Below are positions 1 to 14,500 of a stretch of 64,000 nucleotides of DNA, in pieces. How positions within the stretch are numbered: position 1 is the stretch's first letter; every line of letters begins with the position of its first letter. The notes under the pieces are model-generated. The model did no database searches. It was not told the DNA's origin and was given only the letters and a program-made list of their open reading frames with translations. A program made the translations under genes and the position numbers. Source of the DNA: Tubulanus polymorphus (Eukaryota; Nemertea; Palaeonemertea; Tubulaniformes; Tubulanidae); the NCBI RefSeq assembly GCF_964204645.1, contig NC_134026.1, positions 19,796,650 through 19,860,649 on the forward strand. Reading direction: 5' to 3'.

Positions 1-3000
1 TAACATATTGTCCATAATCGAATGATTTGGCAATACTCGAAACTGCCGAATTGTGTACCGATATGTCACTGGCTCCAGATTTCAGATCAGGGGTCCAAAT
101 TCGCACGGTCCTGTCGAGGGAACTGGTCACAACTTTACCGGACCGATTAGTAGCAACTGCCATGACTCGATCAGAGTGTCCATTCATACAAGACAATTCA
201 TTTGGCTGAAATAAAAGTCCCATTCACATAAACCGGGTTCAAGTAATTCCAGCTTTAGCGAATGCGAGGGTTTTTTAATGCTAGACTTGGAGTATCCAAT
301 ATAACCTCTTGGTTACATGGCCTATATCGCTACTTAAAAGCAAGAATATTGTAAGTGCAAAACAACTGCTTCTAATTCAAAAATTCTTCAATAAATCAGC
401 CTTTGCTTTTTGGTTACTTTTAGTGCAATATTGACTGTATCCACAATATCCACAACCCTCTATATTGCCACATTTTAAACAATATTCAGATATCATTCCT
501 TCGATGACCCACTTGCCAAAAATGCACTTAGATAATATGTCATGTTATGACAACTGCCACCACCGCAAGACCCATATGATGTACAGATTCCTAATTTCAT
601 TGAGGAGAATTTGAATTGTTGCTAATCTGTGAATTTTTTTTTCAAAAAACATAGGCTGAAAAAGAAATTTACATCACTATGAAAATCAAAATTCATCATA
701 CCTGCAGAGGCTTCCACAATTTAACTGTGCCGTCATCGGAACACGTAGCAACGATGACCGTTTCCACTTTCGATTGCGATTTTTCCGTTTTCACTTTTTT
801 ATGCTTTTCTTCCCATTCGAAACTTTCGACGATATTACCCCACAACTCGTTTCGATCATCGCGAACGTCTGAAGGAATGGAAATTCATATGAAATACACG
901 AGAATGCGAATCATTCGAATATACGTACAATTGATAACTGATATCAATCTGTGGCAATTCGTTTTTTAAAACTAACTACTCAATCAACGTGATTCTGTTA
1001 TATAAGAATCCTTTATTTTAACAAACAGGCTATAACCATACTGCTATAAACGAACTACACCGGCTAGATTTACGACTCTACTACGACAGTATACATATCA
1101 TTAAAATTAGGGATATAAATAAAGTGGGAAGATGTTGCACTAGCAATATGCTGGCCCGGGGTTCAAATACTGCTCTAATCCCCCCTTCAATACCAAAAAA
1201 ATCCTTTGAATTCAATTTATTCCTCAGACTTTAAAAAAAGACATCTTTCTAGTGTCGTGTTCCAGCTCTGACTTCCCGTAAAATATCATGCAAAATCCAC
1301 TCCCTCGTGACATTTTAGGACGTCAGAGCTACAAACTCTGATATCACGTGCAAGACCTCTATGGCGGCAGAGCTTCGACGTACAAGTTAGATAGTATAAA
1401 TGTCTACCTGGTTTTTGGTCAAGTTTGACGTGCATATCGCATCCGTTGACTCTCTGCGTGTGTCCATACAGCGTCGTAATAGCTGTTCCTTTATGTGACC
1501 ATATCTTAACCGAACCGTCGAAGCATCCCGATACAACGCAACCGTGCTGAAATGTGTAAAACATTCACTTCACATAATATAGTATGACATGGAACAAAGT
1601 TTTACAGAGCGACCGGCAATCAAGAATTTATAATTGTTGAGATAATTACCATTGGTGAATAATCTGAATTTTGATGTTTTTTGTTTTGCTTAGGTGCCAT
1701 AAGGTATGGTTAAAACCTTGGAGTTGCGTTAGCTATTACTCGACTGAGTAAACCCCACAGTTGCCGGTTCAAGGTTTGAATTTAGAGTTCAAACTAGTTC
1801 ATTTACAACCGAGTCCAAAACTGGTCTTAAATCTAAAAACTGTCTTTAAGTTGTTAGATTAGTTATGGAACTAAGATGGTCTTAGACTGGTCTCAGATCT
1901 AAGCCATGACTATGCAACTGGGCCCTGGGTTTAAGCATTAAGTTAAAACTACAGGTTAGATCCAGTCTCTCAAAAAATAAATGCCAGACAAGTATACCGA
2001 ATCATAGTTCAGCTATACACATGATGTATACACATACAATATTCATGATGTATGTAAGATGAAGCATTCATAACTCAAAATTCCAGTCATTACACGGTAT
2101 TACAGGTATGATAGGTATCAGGACAACTAGACTGACCTTATAAGCTACAGAGTTGATAGCGGACATGTGTCCGACCATTTTCACTTTTTCCTTCTGGTTC
2201 TTCAAATCCCAGACTTTAATGGTGAAATCATTGGAGCCAGTCGCCTACAAGTGCAAAAAATTACAACTTAATGTTTAGTATAGATCAATCGCATTGGGTG
2301 AAAGAATTTGAGAATCATTCCGTTTGATACAAACCACAAAATCAGCATCGTCAGAACAGGCGCAACTGTTGATCCAATCAGAATGGCAAGAGTCGATTGT
2401 ATTCTGAAGGCACCCAGTCGCGATATTCCAAATTTTCAATGACTATAAAAATTTGAGAAAAAATTGAAATAGAAAAATAAAAGATGTAATACGTAGGCCA
2501 AGTTAGTCAAAATTATGTTATAATAACAATGTTCAAATTCACGAAATTTCACAAAATGCAGGCGATCTTCTCTGATTCAACTTGAGAAAAAGAAGACTGG
2601 CAATCGTTCGAATCATCACAGAACCGGTAAGACCTCAATGAATTATGTACTCCCAAAAGGAAGCAAAATATCGCAGAAAAGAAAGTCTCACAAATTAATA
2701 AACTGAATAGGCCTAGACCATCTTGGTCATATGGTAACTAGAATTCTTTAAATATATTAGTAACAGAACAATACTTTTGAATGTGATCCATTTTGAATAT
2801 TCAAACTAATATCTTTACATAACAACTGTTCCAATAACATGCAACGTACTATTTTCGATTTTTCAGGCATATTTAACTGATTTTCATTTTGTCATTGGCA
2901 TACAATGTCACTGTCCAGCCTACTGCTGCAACTGCGTGAATGATACTTGTGGATGAACAAAGCTCAAATATAGTAGGATCCCCTTATTTAGAGAACTTGG

Positions 3001-6000
3001 AGAATTCAATTGATGTCCCCAAAAATGCTCAAATTGCATCCAAAGGCCGTAAAAGTTCTAAATCATCCGGGGGCGAACATCACACTCTCCTCCATGGAGC
3101 CGTGATACTAAACTTAGTAGGACTTAAGAACTGAGGCTGGATCCACCCCTGCTTGTTTATGCACCCCATGAACGTTTATGTACATGTACTTACCATATCT
3201 CTGCTTGATGTGACAATAGATGAACCATCAGACGACATGCTGATACCGGTAATACGACCTTCATGACCTCTCAGGGTCACAGATAAATTCAGTGCGACCT
3301 CATCAGAGTCACTACAATGAAAAACCGTCAGTACTAACTACGATAATCAAAAAAACAACTTCATCAATCCAAATCTTAAAACAATAAGTCACAGTTATAC
3401 GTAAATATACTGGACTGCCAGCTGACATGTCCACGGACTATTAAGAGTAGATCAAATTGAAATTTCAAGATTTGCTATTACCGGGTTATCTTGCGGCATT
3501 GATTTCACTCGTGACTGTATTCATCCCCTTATCAATACCTCATATTCATTCCAAAAAGTTCATATTCCGGGGTCATATTCCAGCAAAGATACCGGTAAGA
3601 ATTGGATCATTAACATTTGGATCCTAAGTAACTAAGCAAAGATTGCAACCAAACTGATACCTAGTAATTGTTAGAATTCCGGGTATTGCTACATAAGAAG
3701 TTTTCCCGACAGTCTTTTGGTTATGTTACTCATTACTTCGGACAAAATTTCTAGCTTTCGCAAGTCAACAGGTTAATTGATAAATTAGAGAAAATATTAG
3801 AGTAAATAAGTACTCACCTGAACAGCTCATCAAAGCCTGACTGTATGTAGACAATAGCCGTACAGTCATCAGAACCAGTGATTACATAAATATCATCGAC
3901 ATACATACAAGTGACTGCCTTATCATGGTCCCTTCTTTTGCAGATTGTTTCATTCGTGTTCGATAGTTGCATCACCTACAATTAACTCTAAGTTATAATC
4001 AGTTGGTTTCCGATGTTATTTCTGACCCTACAGTGAAATCTTCATCGAAAACGTTAGAACTGGATCATGGGTATTGATATTAAATGTATCTAAATGTGAC
4101 AACAATGTAATTATAAATTCATCTAGAAAGACACTCATGGACAGTAAGTAGCCTGATGTTGTAATACACCTCGATAAAGGAGGTACACCTTAAGCACAGG
4201 ATCAAGTTCTATAGTTCTTTGTTAAGATTTGACCTGGAGAAGACTGTCAAAGCAATGATAATGAGCTAACAGTAATAAAACTTAAGTCAACCTTAACGGC
4301 TGACTGGGAAACCGGGTCCTGGTCCGAATAATCTTTGCTTCACCAGGCACCACCAGTTAGTTTTATGGGCAAGGTTTAAATTAAACCCTCGGTTTAGCCC
4401 TCAACTATCAGGCAATTCAGTTACACCAGTATACGGTGTTCTTCATATGCTAGAATTTTAAAGGGGCTGCATTCATTGTTAAGTGTAAGACATCGTTGCT
4501 ACTGAAGAAGCAAGGCTTTCGATCCCCCAAAAATACAGGAAATCAAGCTTAATTTTGGTGTAATCTTCTATTTTTCACATTAGCTAAAATATATTTTGAA
4601 GGAATCATCAGCATTGATAGAATATTGACATCCACTCTGGTAGGGGCAACAGATATTCTATAAGGAATGGATGATTAGCAAAAGGGGTAAGATGTAAAAA
4701 TGAAAGCGGAGGCTGCCCATCTTAAACCTGTTGTAGAGAACACTGGTATACCCATTAAGTTTGAACTGGTCTATATGTTAGCGGTAAAATAAGGTTATAT
4801 ATAACACATTTATTACCATAACATATATCATTATAACACATGTAATAAACCAGCGCAAGTGTTTTCAGGTAACGGTACTCACGTTAATCCAACCATCGTC
4901 ACCACCCGAGAACATGCAATATCTAGCGTGAAGCTCGTATTTGTGAATCGAAATACAATTCACTCTCGATTCGTGAATCTTCGACTCAAACATCAGGTCA
5001 CAGTTGTTTAGATCTAAATGCATAGGAAAAGACATACAAAATAAACTATTTATTGTGGGGAAAAACTAACAGTTGATATAAACAGTGGCGAATCCAAGGG
5101 GGCCTAAGTCCCCTATTTTTGCCAAGAAAATATTTTCAAAACCCGGGCTCAGTTGCTCAAAGTAGGTGAGATCTAACCAGTGGATAGTGACATAAAGTTC
5201 ATTGTTACTATGGTATCTATTTTCCAGTTATATTTAACCAACTTTTGAGCAACTGGCCCCTGGCTTAAGAAAGTTACACATACAGTGGCAAATCATTGCC
5301 GGTCATTTTGTTCTAGACTCACTCTAGATGCTCAGAAAATGATCCCTTTTTCAAAATTTTCTTGTTAGCCCCAAAACCCCTTTAAGGACATTACATCGAT
5401 GGCGCTCACATTCATGTGCAAGTACATGTACACAACTAGGCCTCAGATCTTTAGACGGCAACCTATTCAAAATTCCTGGATCAGCCCTAGATAAATGTGG
5501 CACCTTTGAAAAGGAATACAGTCATCCCCACACGAAAATAGTACCAACATAGCAATAGGTATTTACCTTCAATGGACCAAGCCTGTACAAAACCTTCGTG
5601 ATAACCAACTGCCATCGCCTCGCCATTATTCGCGAGTTTCACACAAGCTGCCGGACCAAAATCTTCGCGATCTTTCGCTTGCAATGTGTTCATCAATACA
5701 CCAAGATTTCCCGACCAGACTTTCACTTTTTGGTCATCGCTGACGGTTACTAATTCCCTGCCGGTGTTCGAGAATGTAAGTGAATTGATTGCCAATGCGT
5801 GTCCCGATATCGTCGCAATCTAGATTGTACGGAAATCAAATACGATGTCAAATATTTTTTCTTCACTTTTACAGAGATCTTCATTTTCTTCACTTTTACA
5901 GGAAAAACTTTTATCCCTTTCAAAGGTGACACTTAAGGCTTGTTAAAAACTGTTCATATCTTTGAAATGCCATGAGAAATCTCACTTTTTGCGCAAAGTA

Positions 6001-8508
6001 GAGAATCTTAGTTAAATCAAGTTTAGTCAAACTTGTTCGAATATACACGGCCGCCAATCTCTGAAAAGTGCTATCAGTAACAAATTGAATTCTTTTCTGC
6101 AACATTTCATTGAAATATGAAAGTTCAGGCAGTAATTAACAGTAATTATCCAGTAATCAACAGTAAGACCCTCAGTAACATCGTTCATATTTCTGTACGT
6201 TAACAAATAAAATCAGTATTTCTCATTTTAAATGAAATACTGAAAATCAAGAATAGTAAAGTTGGCAGCTCTGAATGAAGTCAAATATTGCACACAAAAC
6301 AAAATTCTCCAAAAAATCTCGTTCTTATATGACATGAAATTATGTTTTTTTCTTCTTACCTGCGAACCATTGGTCGCTGACCAGAGTTTCACCTCGCCGT
6401 CAAGAGCTGCTGAAGCAATGTGAATTCCATCAGGTGAATAAGACACGTGACGTACCGACGTCATGTGACCCCGCAGAATCTAGATCGAAGTTTTGAAAAA
6501 TATTTTGGTTAGCAAATACCCTCCTGCATTACTACTGTGTGCGCTAGCCAACCGTACAACATCGGATTTCTCTTCAGATGAAATTAAAAATCTTCACAAA
6601 TTGTATCAGTTTCAAATGAGAACTACCAAATATGAACCCAAATGATTGATCCTGAAGATGAATTTATGGATATGAAAGGCTTAAAGTAAGTCCTTCTGTC
6701 AGAGGCACACCAGGAAGGATAGCTTATCGCAAGGGGTCATTATTGACAAAATAATTGAGAAAATTGAAATTTATCTATAAATCACCGCACTCCTAGACCC
6801 ACAAACTTACTGCTTTTCGATTATTTCTCTTTTCGAAAATATTCCAGATTTTGATGGTTGCATCCCAGCCACCAGTGATTATTTCATCCTGCTGAGGATG
6901 GAAGGCCACACAGTTCACAGGTCGGCTGAAATTTCGAAAGAAAAGGGAAATACATAATAATGGAGGTGAAAAAGTTAGATCTAAATTTCTGCGAAGTGCA
7001 GAAACAGTGGTGTTAGTGTTATAAATCGACTAGCGTTATTTACTATTTGGTGCAGTTTTACAAAAAGAATTAACTCCTTATTCGATTGAGCATTAACTGA
7101 ATTAACGAAGAAACTAAATTGATTCGAGAAATACGTTAACCTTTCCGTGAAACTTGGGCCAGAGCAGAATAGCCCTATTTCCAAGTTCAGTACTGGGTAT
7201 TATCTAAATTATTGCTTAGAATCTTTTTTCTAACATTTGAATTTCATTTCCATTAAATTGTGTACACAAATTTTCAATAAACTCACATTCGTCACAAAAT
7301 GACATTACAGTGAGCTATTGCTTAGAATCCCTGTGATATATTTTTGTGACAATTTTCTAGTAAACTTATTATAGAAAATTAACTATTATACTATCACTAT
7401 TACCGTATCTTCTAAGAAACGATTTTACAGGGGAAACATATATAAGCTGTACTTACTAATCAGTGATGTAGCTTGTCATAAGTTTACCATCTTTCCCGGA
7501 CCAGATTTTGACTTTACAATCCCAGCTAGCAGACGCGATTAGTTCTCCGGATCTATTACAAGCGCAAGACCTCACTTCACGATTGTGTCCTTTCATTATC
7601 GCGATTCTACGAAAACAAGCGTAAATTCTGATGAAGGGCATTTGCAAACGATGCACAGTAAACCAGGCTTTGCTACAAAACTTGAAACTGCCAAGGTAAA
7701 ACCCATAATCAAGCTATTGGTAGTGGGAGTATTATGAAAGAATGCTAGAATGGTAAATTTCTAAACTAATGCAGTAGACTCTCAATAGAAATGGTTTTTT
7801 TTTTAAAGTTAACCATGGAAACTGAATGCCTATGCACAACTTTTTAATCTGACCAGGAGGTAAAAAAAGTCTATGTTCACAAGTAAAATCTTAACCCATT
7901 ATGCGATTAAAAATAGGTCCTTAGGGATTCTGAATAACAGATAACCTTATGGGCCACCCCTAGATCAATGACATTTGCTAGATCCATGACTAGGTCCTTA
8001 GTCTTTCTTATCTCAAACGCACTTATTCAAACTAGGGGTCCAGGGACACCATGCCCACTTGGGAAGTCGTTTCAAATGCTCAACAATCTAACAATTTCAA
8101 TATATAACGCCCCCTGGCAACCATATACAAAAACCAATGACCTTGAAACCCACCACAATCATAAAGTCCCAAGTGGGCTTAAAGTGAAACACTGACCTGT
8201 GGCCATCATTTACATTCCATAAGCTCAGTGTGTTATCGGCAGAAGCTGTACACAACCTGTCCGATCCAGCAAAACATATCGATGTTATCGCGTCAGAATG
8301 GCCAATGAATATTCTCAGTTCCTGTAAATAAATCAGCAATAAACTCCTGTAACATTAAATAGCATTACATATGAATAGACCAATAAAATCATTGGAATCG
8401 CAGAACACTAACCTTGCCGGTATCAATATCAAACATTTTCACAATATTGTTCTTCGTTCCGCAAACAAAGCTTTGGTTGTCGGGTGACATCGCCACGCAG
8501 GTCACAGG
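1..8508 (-). CDS. TEP1: TEP1 exons 34-47: WD40 repeat region
   Basis: Exons: 8508-8413, 8321-8197, 7606-7457, 6925-6811, 6479-6360, 5819-5567, 5013-4883, 3975-3818, 3311-3194, 2442-2335, 2244-2137, 1546-1408, 868-702, 205-1 (open at the window edge). Most repeats are about one exon long. The WD-type strand ends are clear: [75 protein letters not shown] and RIWTPDL, usually preceded by GH and SD/DG turns. This C-terminal propeller is a protein/RNP interaction surface. The remaining repeats lie to the left of base 1. Confidence 0.93.
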
Positions 8509-11500
8509 CTAAAAGAAAGTCATTGTCATGGTAATGACTGATGAATACTGGAAATGGATAGGTATTGCACCTCTAAGGCTGTGACGGAAGTCTCAAATGT
8601 GCAACCGGCACCTGGAGATCGGAATTGCTAGAATAATTAAGTGTCGAGAAAGTTCGACATTGACTTCAATCTTATTTTAGTATGATATTGAGGAGAGCAC
8701 AAGTATTCTTCTGCTTATAAATTAACCAGCGAGCCTTCAAATATTCACGGCCTTAGCCTTTGAAATGCTTAAAAGCCTAAATCACGGATATAATAGGCTG
8801 CTGAAAGCATGTTGGAAATGAAAGAAATATTACCGTATTAAAGCCAGGTATTGTCATGGAGCATTGCGATTTTTGCATCGATTGGTTTTGCCAGAACATC
8901 ATTGATTGACTTCTGCTTTTCGTCGCCATTTGTCCATCAACATACGGAGCACTGCCGGGTACGTCATTAGCCGCCTGCTGCGTTACCAAATTTGGAAATC
9001 TGAAATTCATAAAGATGTTTAATTTGCATTCTCTTTCTGTACTTCCAATGATGGCCATTCTTGACTAAAACCATGCCCAACCAGAACAACCCACTGATAT
9101 ATTTGAATGCTGTATCAACATTTTTGAAGCGACCTCTTTTAAATACAGGCATGGATATCAAAACATAGCTTCAAGCACTCATTTTGAAGACATTCGAACT
9201 GATAACTTTCTCGCTACCATCATTTCAACTCGGTCTGAAGAATACGCACAGACCAAGTCACATCTACGAAGCTTAAGATGATTTACGATAAATGCCCCAT
9301 TCTACATTTCATTGCGCATAAATCATTTTATGGTACCAGGTAGCCATTAAGTCTTATCACATACCTTATGAAAATGTGCTGATTTTTTTTAAGGAATTCT
9401 CTGTATTCAACGATTCGTTGACTGTTCAGAAATTTCAGTCTTTCCCGACCAGTACCTTTGATTTCTAAAACAAACCATATTTATTCATAGGTTGAGTATT
9501 AATACAATGATAGTGATGACACAGATGTTTTATTACAAACTGATTTAGGCACCTGGAACTTGAAAATCGTCGAGCAACTTGGTTATTTTTCCGTACTGGC
9601 ATTTTCTACAGATGAAAATGAGATCGCAAAGAGTTTCTCCCAGAGTTTTATAATCGCCACAACACGCCTTGAAAATCGGAGAAAAAACAATGCAAATACC
9701 GGTGAAGGGATCAAAGGCCCAATTTGACGAAAAGGATATAAATTCAATCGATTGAAGATAAACTAAGTTGATAATGGAACAAGCCACAGGGGACAATGGT
9801 TCTCTGGCTCAGGCTCGAATTTCTCTCTGAATTCCCATGCGTTAGTTCCCCTTGCATTATTGATATGTTATATGCAGGGCCAATAGTTAAATTTTGTCAA
9901 TACAATTTTTTGAATTTCAACCCATTTCTCAGTTATGAGGCCTTCTTCAAGGTAATGCCGCCGAAAAACAAGTTTTAATGTCAAGTTCTGTCGCTAGGTG
10001 GTGCACTGGGCCCATTCTTTGCACTGCACACAAGTAGACCCCCATCATAACATTGTATCCAAGTTACATCAAGATCGACCCACTATTAACAAAGCTAAGT
10101 CACTGAACGACAGAAACACAGACAGACAGTAAGAATATAAGGGTCACATAACAGAAGCCTGAGAACCAATAAAATAGATTGAAGAGTTAAATACTTATTA
10201 TGAAAGTGGGTGACTGATCGAAGTGCTGATCGAAGAATAATTACCAAATGGTACGGTAGTTCTTTGAACGCCCGTATGTTTTTTCCGCACCAAGGTACAT
10301 CCATATTCCACTGACAGGCTTGCTGATAGAAATATCCTTATAAATAAATTTCAATACAAATACAATCATTTCAATACAAATACAATCAATGAATGCTTCA
10401 GCTCAAAAATGAATGCTTACAAAAAAGGTGCTTCTTATAATGTAAAATGAAGCTGAGCACGTGGTTACCATGGTTAACCCTTCCAGTGCTCACGAAAAAT
10501 ACCCTCAAGTGCTGGAGATAATTTGAAAATATTCAAAAATTCCACCCCAGTACATTGAATTATAGGCACACCACTATGATGTGGTGTACTAGCAAAGTCA
10601 GTCACCAATTAATACACCGCACTATGGCGTAGATGCACTGAAAGACTTAAAATAGCTTTGAAAATTACTGGATAGGAGGTATGCATTTTGAATACCGGTA
10701 GCTATGCTTAATTCATTGATGATATCATTCAACAGACAATTTCTAAAGATGAGTTTGACTGATGCTCCTTTGCTGACGATCATGAGAAGTCTCGAACTTG
10801 CTTTCCACATAAAGTCGGATGAGGCTTATCTTAAAAGAAAAAGACAAGTTCCAGTGCGTACCTGCGAGAATGGCGTGTAAGTGTAATTCCCGTCCAGACG
10901 AAAACCCTCTCAAATAACGATGATGTACAGCTTCAATGATATCATTATGAGCAAGCGTAATTGGTCCATCCCTAAATACACATCATTTAAATCAGTAAAT
11001 AATTTTGCAGCATCAACTAACATTTTCCACAATTTGAATTCAAATTTCAATTCTACAGCTGCAAATCAATTTTTCATTTTTCTTTCTCAACCTCGATGTG
11101 TTGATGTTTCTTTTTCTTATTTGAAGTATTTTCTTAAGGGAACCACAATTCGAGACTGTATTTCAAAATATGGATGGAAAATAACTCTTGAATCTATCTC
11201 AGCATTAATATCATCAGTCAGTGACGACCGGTATGAACTTACATGTTCGCAGTAGTTTCTCGTAGGAACGTACGTATAGACCGCAATAAACCGGCATATT
11301 TAGCTGGAGGAACAAGTTCGTCAGCGCTCAGTTTCATATTGATTACAGCTTGTACGGTGGCTGATGAACTCTTCAGTTGTAAACCGTAGCTCAGCGTCGC
11401 GTAAAGTTCTTCATCTAACAAACCTGAATCAAAAATCATTATCAATCCGTCAATCTCTCAAGTACTCCAACCAATGCACTCAACAGACCACAATTAATAA

Positions 11501-14500
11501 TATGAATGCATCTGAAATATCTTGATCTCAGAACTGACTATTGTCATTCCTTTTAGGGTATAGTTTACAATAAAAATGTGAGTACATTGACATCAAAAAT
11601 ACGACCGATCGTTTAATCGAAAACCAACAATCATAGATCAAATATTCTGCAAATAAGTTCGCTTATTCAAACAGTCAATGCACACACGCTTACCATCTCG
11701 GACACAGGCCAATAATGATAATGCAGTTGCAATGAGGACCTTCCCATGATCTGATTCCAATCTGGCGAGAATATCTTGAAGCAGGCTGTGAACAGTTTGA
11801 GGCATCGATTTCAGCTTTTCACCGATCTGTGAAATATCAAACAATTACATCATCACTGCATTCTTTCAATGTACGTGTTTTTTTTTCTAACACACCATTA
11901 AAATAGGTTATCCACTAAGACCAGATGATAGTTTGATAGATATTTAGTATTCAATCTGTACTTCTATTGAATAAAGCATTTGTCATTCATAAAAGATCTG
12001 GATTAAAGGCAGTTGACAGTGTACTTTATTTTTACCTTCTCGAAAACTCCAAAAACGCGTAGCTCTTCACACGCTAGACTCAAGTACAGCGGATGGTTGC
12101 CATCTTTTTTGGATGTTAGTGCTTTCATCTGCAAAATAGGGAAACTTTAGGCAGGTTTTGATTTAGCGTATCCCGGATGAGGAATGGCAATTCCACATCT
12201 ACCGGTCTTCTATCAGGTTTACAGATTATGCTATTTCTGAGTAAAAAGTATTTCTGGTCGAAACGAATGCACGGGAAGAGATTTCCAGAATCGGAGGAGA
12301 CCAATCGAAACCGGTCGTATAAACATAACTGAAGTTTTGACACAGATGTTGATCCAGCACTGGGCGTGCAGGTACCGGATAGCGTCGGCAGTGCGATAAA
12401 CTGTGTCCATTCGAGTGGAACTTACTATGTCGCTCAGTCATCCATAAAATTATAAAGATGTTAGTGGAATACTCCCATAAAATCGATCCTGGGCACAGCC
12501 ATATTGCTTTTGATAAAATCAGTTCGACATAGAAAACAGATCCATCGAAAGGATCAAACGAACACCAATCACAAATTTCAAAATCATTCACACTAAATAC
12601 CTGGTTATTGAAGGGCGATTCGTCGAGCGTTTTCCTATGAATTGCAAGACGTTGGCGAACGATGTCGGCTTTTTCGAGCAGATTCAACGGCCCAATACCG
12701 ACGCCGGTACACTTGCGGTAGGAGAGGTTTTTGTGACATGCGCCATGTTCGACCACCGATCCGACGACAAGAACATTCTGTAAAGATGAATCGCCCCGAG
12801 ACAACTAAATTTCCAACGCATAATGGTCAGTCCGGGAAGAATTGCGATGAAAGGCCATCTCTAGCTGCCACATGGACACTGATTCACACCCACTGTCAGC
12901 ACAAAAAGTTCCCCAATCTAATGCACCCAACAATCACATGTCTCTTTGTTTGCGTAAATTCTAATCAGATACAGAATCATATGGGATGATTATCTCTTTT
13001 GACAAACAAAGGTCGTGCTGAAATTGCTTTCTTGTTTTAAAACATGATCGGCATATCAGCGTTTAACAATTAAAGTGATTTTGAGGTAACAAAACCAGTT
13101 TCTGACTTGTGGCAGGGGAAGTGTGGTGAATACAGCCATGGAGATCTTCAAATGTACAAATCTTCATTATGATTGCTTGAGTGGACCAGTATCCGACCTA
13201 TAACTGACCTGTATCATAGGATTTGGCAGCCACATGAGAGATTTGGCGTCATGCGCATCGGTCAAATTGTCGAGTCCATCGAGAAACAGTATCAGTCTAC
13301 AACCCACGCTGTGTGCCGTTTCTAACTGACTGTGGAATGTTTCAACGAGATTCCTGAAATAGAAATAGTTTCAGTATATTTTGCGTAATATATATATTGA
13401 TACAAAGAATAACGTGATTATGATACGATACATGACAGTATGAGAATACATGTATAACGACAATCATCGTAGCAATAGATTACGCGAGGAATTAGGAAAC
13501 GCCAAAGTTGGCTTAATTTAATCCTAATCCTCATTCACCCTCATATGCACTCGTAACCAGACATCATAAGATACATACAAAATGGAAAAGCGAGTAACGG
13601 TGTCAACCAATAGTTGGACGTTAAATGATATGTGAACGAGCGTTTGATAAATTCATCATCAGGGCTGTCAACATCAAAATAAGGACAAATGAAAGTTGCT
13701 CATACCATTAAGTGGAATAAAGCATTATGAAGAATAAATGAAAAACTAATTTCCCTAGAAGTCGAACAACTAGAACATTCTCGTCCACAAGAAGATCTTC
13801 ATATCGACATGTCTGTTTTTGAAGGCTATACATACCCGGTATTTCTATATAAATATCAAGCCCTTTTTTACTGCATCCCAAAGCCACACATAAATTTATT
13901 ATGTTTTTGATAATTCAAACAAGAAATGCCAATTAGACATGGAAATCCAAGAAATTCCTTCTCTTATGTAGAACATGAAAAGTCTTACTTGTATTCCTGA
14001 GGAAATACTGCGGAATCATTGTGAAAGTTTTGGTACAGCATATGGCAAAGATGTCGCAATAGCACTACGATATTGTTCGAACCGGGAGTTCCACCGACGA
14101 AATGACTGATGATGAACGTGTTGTGATGACGATTTTCGGCCATATTGTGAATGAGTTGAGCCTAGAAATAAAATAATTTCAGATTCTATAATAGGTTCGA
14201 AGATAGAAACTCGCTAGCCTATAAAAAGAGGATCAAATACAAACCATGAAGGCTGTTTTGCCCGAGCCGGATTTCCCATGTATAAGAAGCGTTCCAGTTT
14301 TCAGCTGACGAATGTGGTCGGAACACTGCTTTATCAGCGCTTCCCTACCGGTGAATAATTGCCTCTGCGATTCAGCGTAAGCTTCTTGTAACAGTCTTTG
14401 ATGCAATTCTTCATCGAGTAAAGCATCCTTAATTATGTGAACATGAAATTACACAAATAAGAGAACATGTTAATCAGTAGATATTGAATATTTTAAATTG

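Noticed and set aside
9545-9796. 83-codon minus-strand frame as an independent gene
   Set aside because: Its second half is the TEP1 exon 9667-9553; the first half is intron before a TTCAAG acceptor.
10920-11255. Plus-strand 111-codon frame
   Set aside because: It overlaps the TEP1 exon 10971-10862 and part of the exon 11423-11243 on the other strand, whose family match and splice phases are clear.
12226-12804. 192-codon minus-strand frame as one exon
   Set aside because: Only 12777-12601 is coding; a GT donor follows NNQ and the rest is intron read-through without family match.
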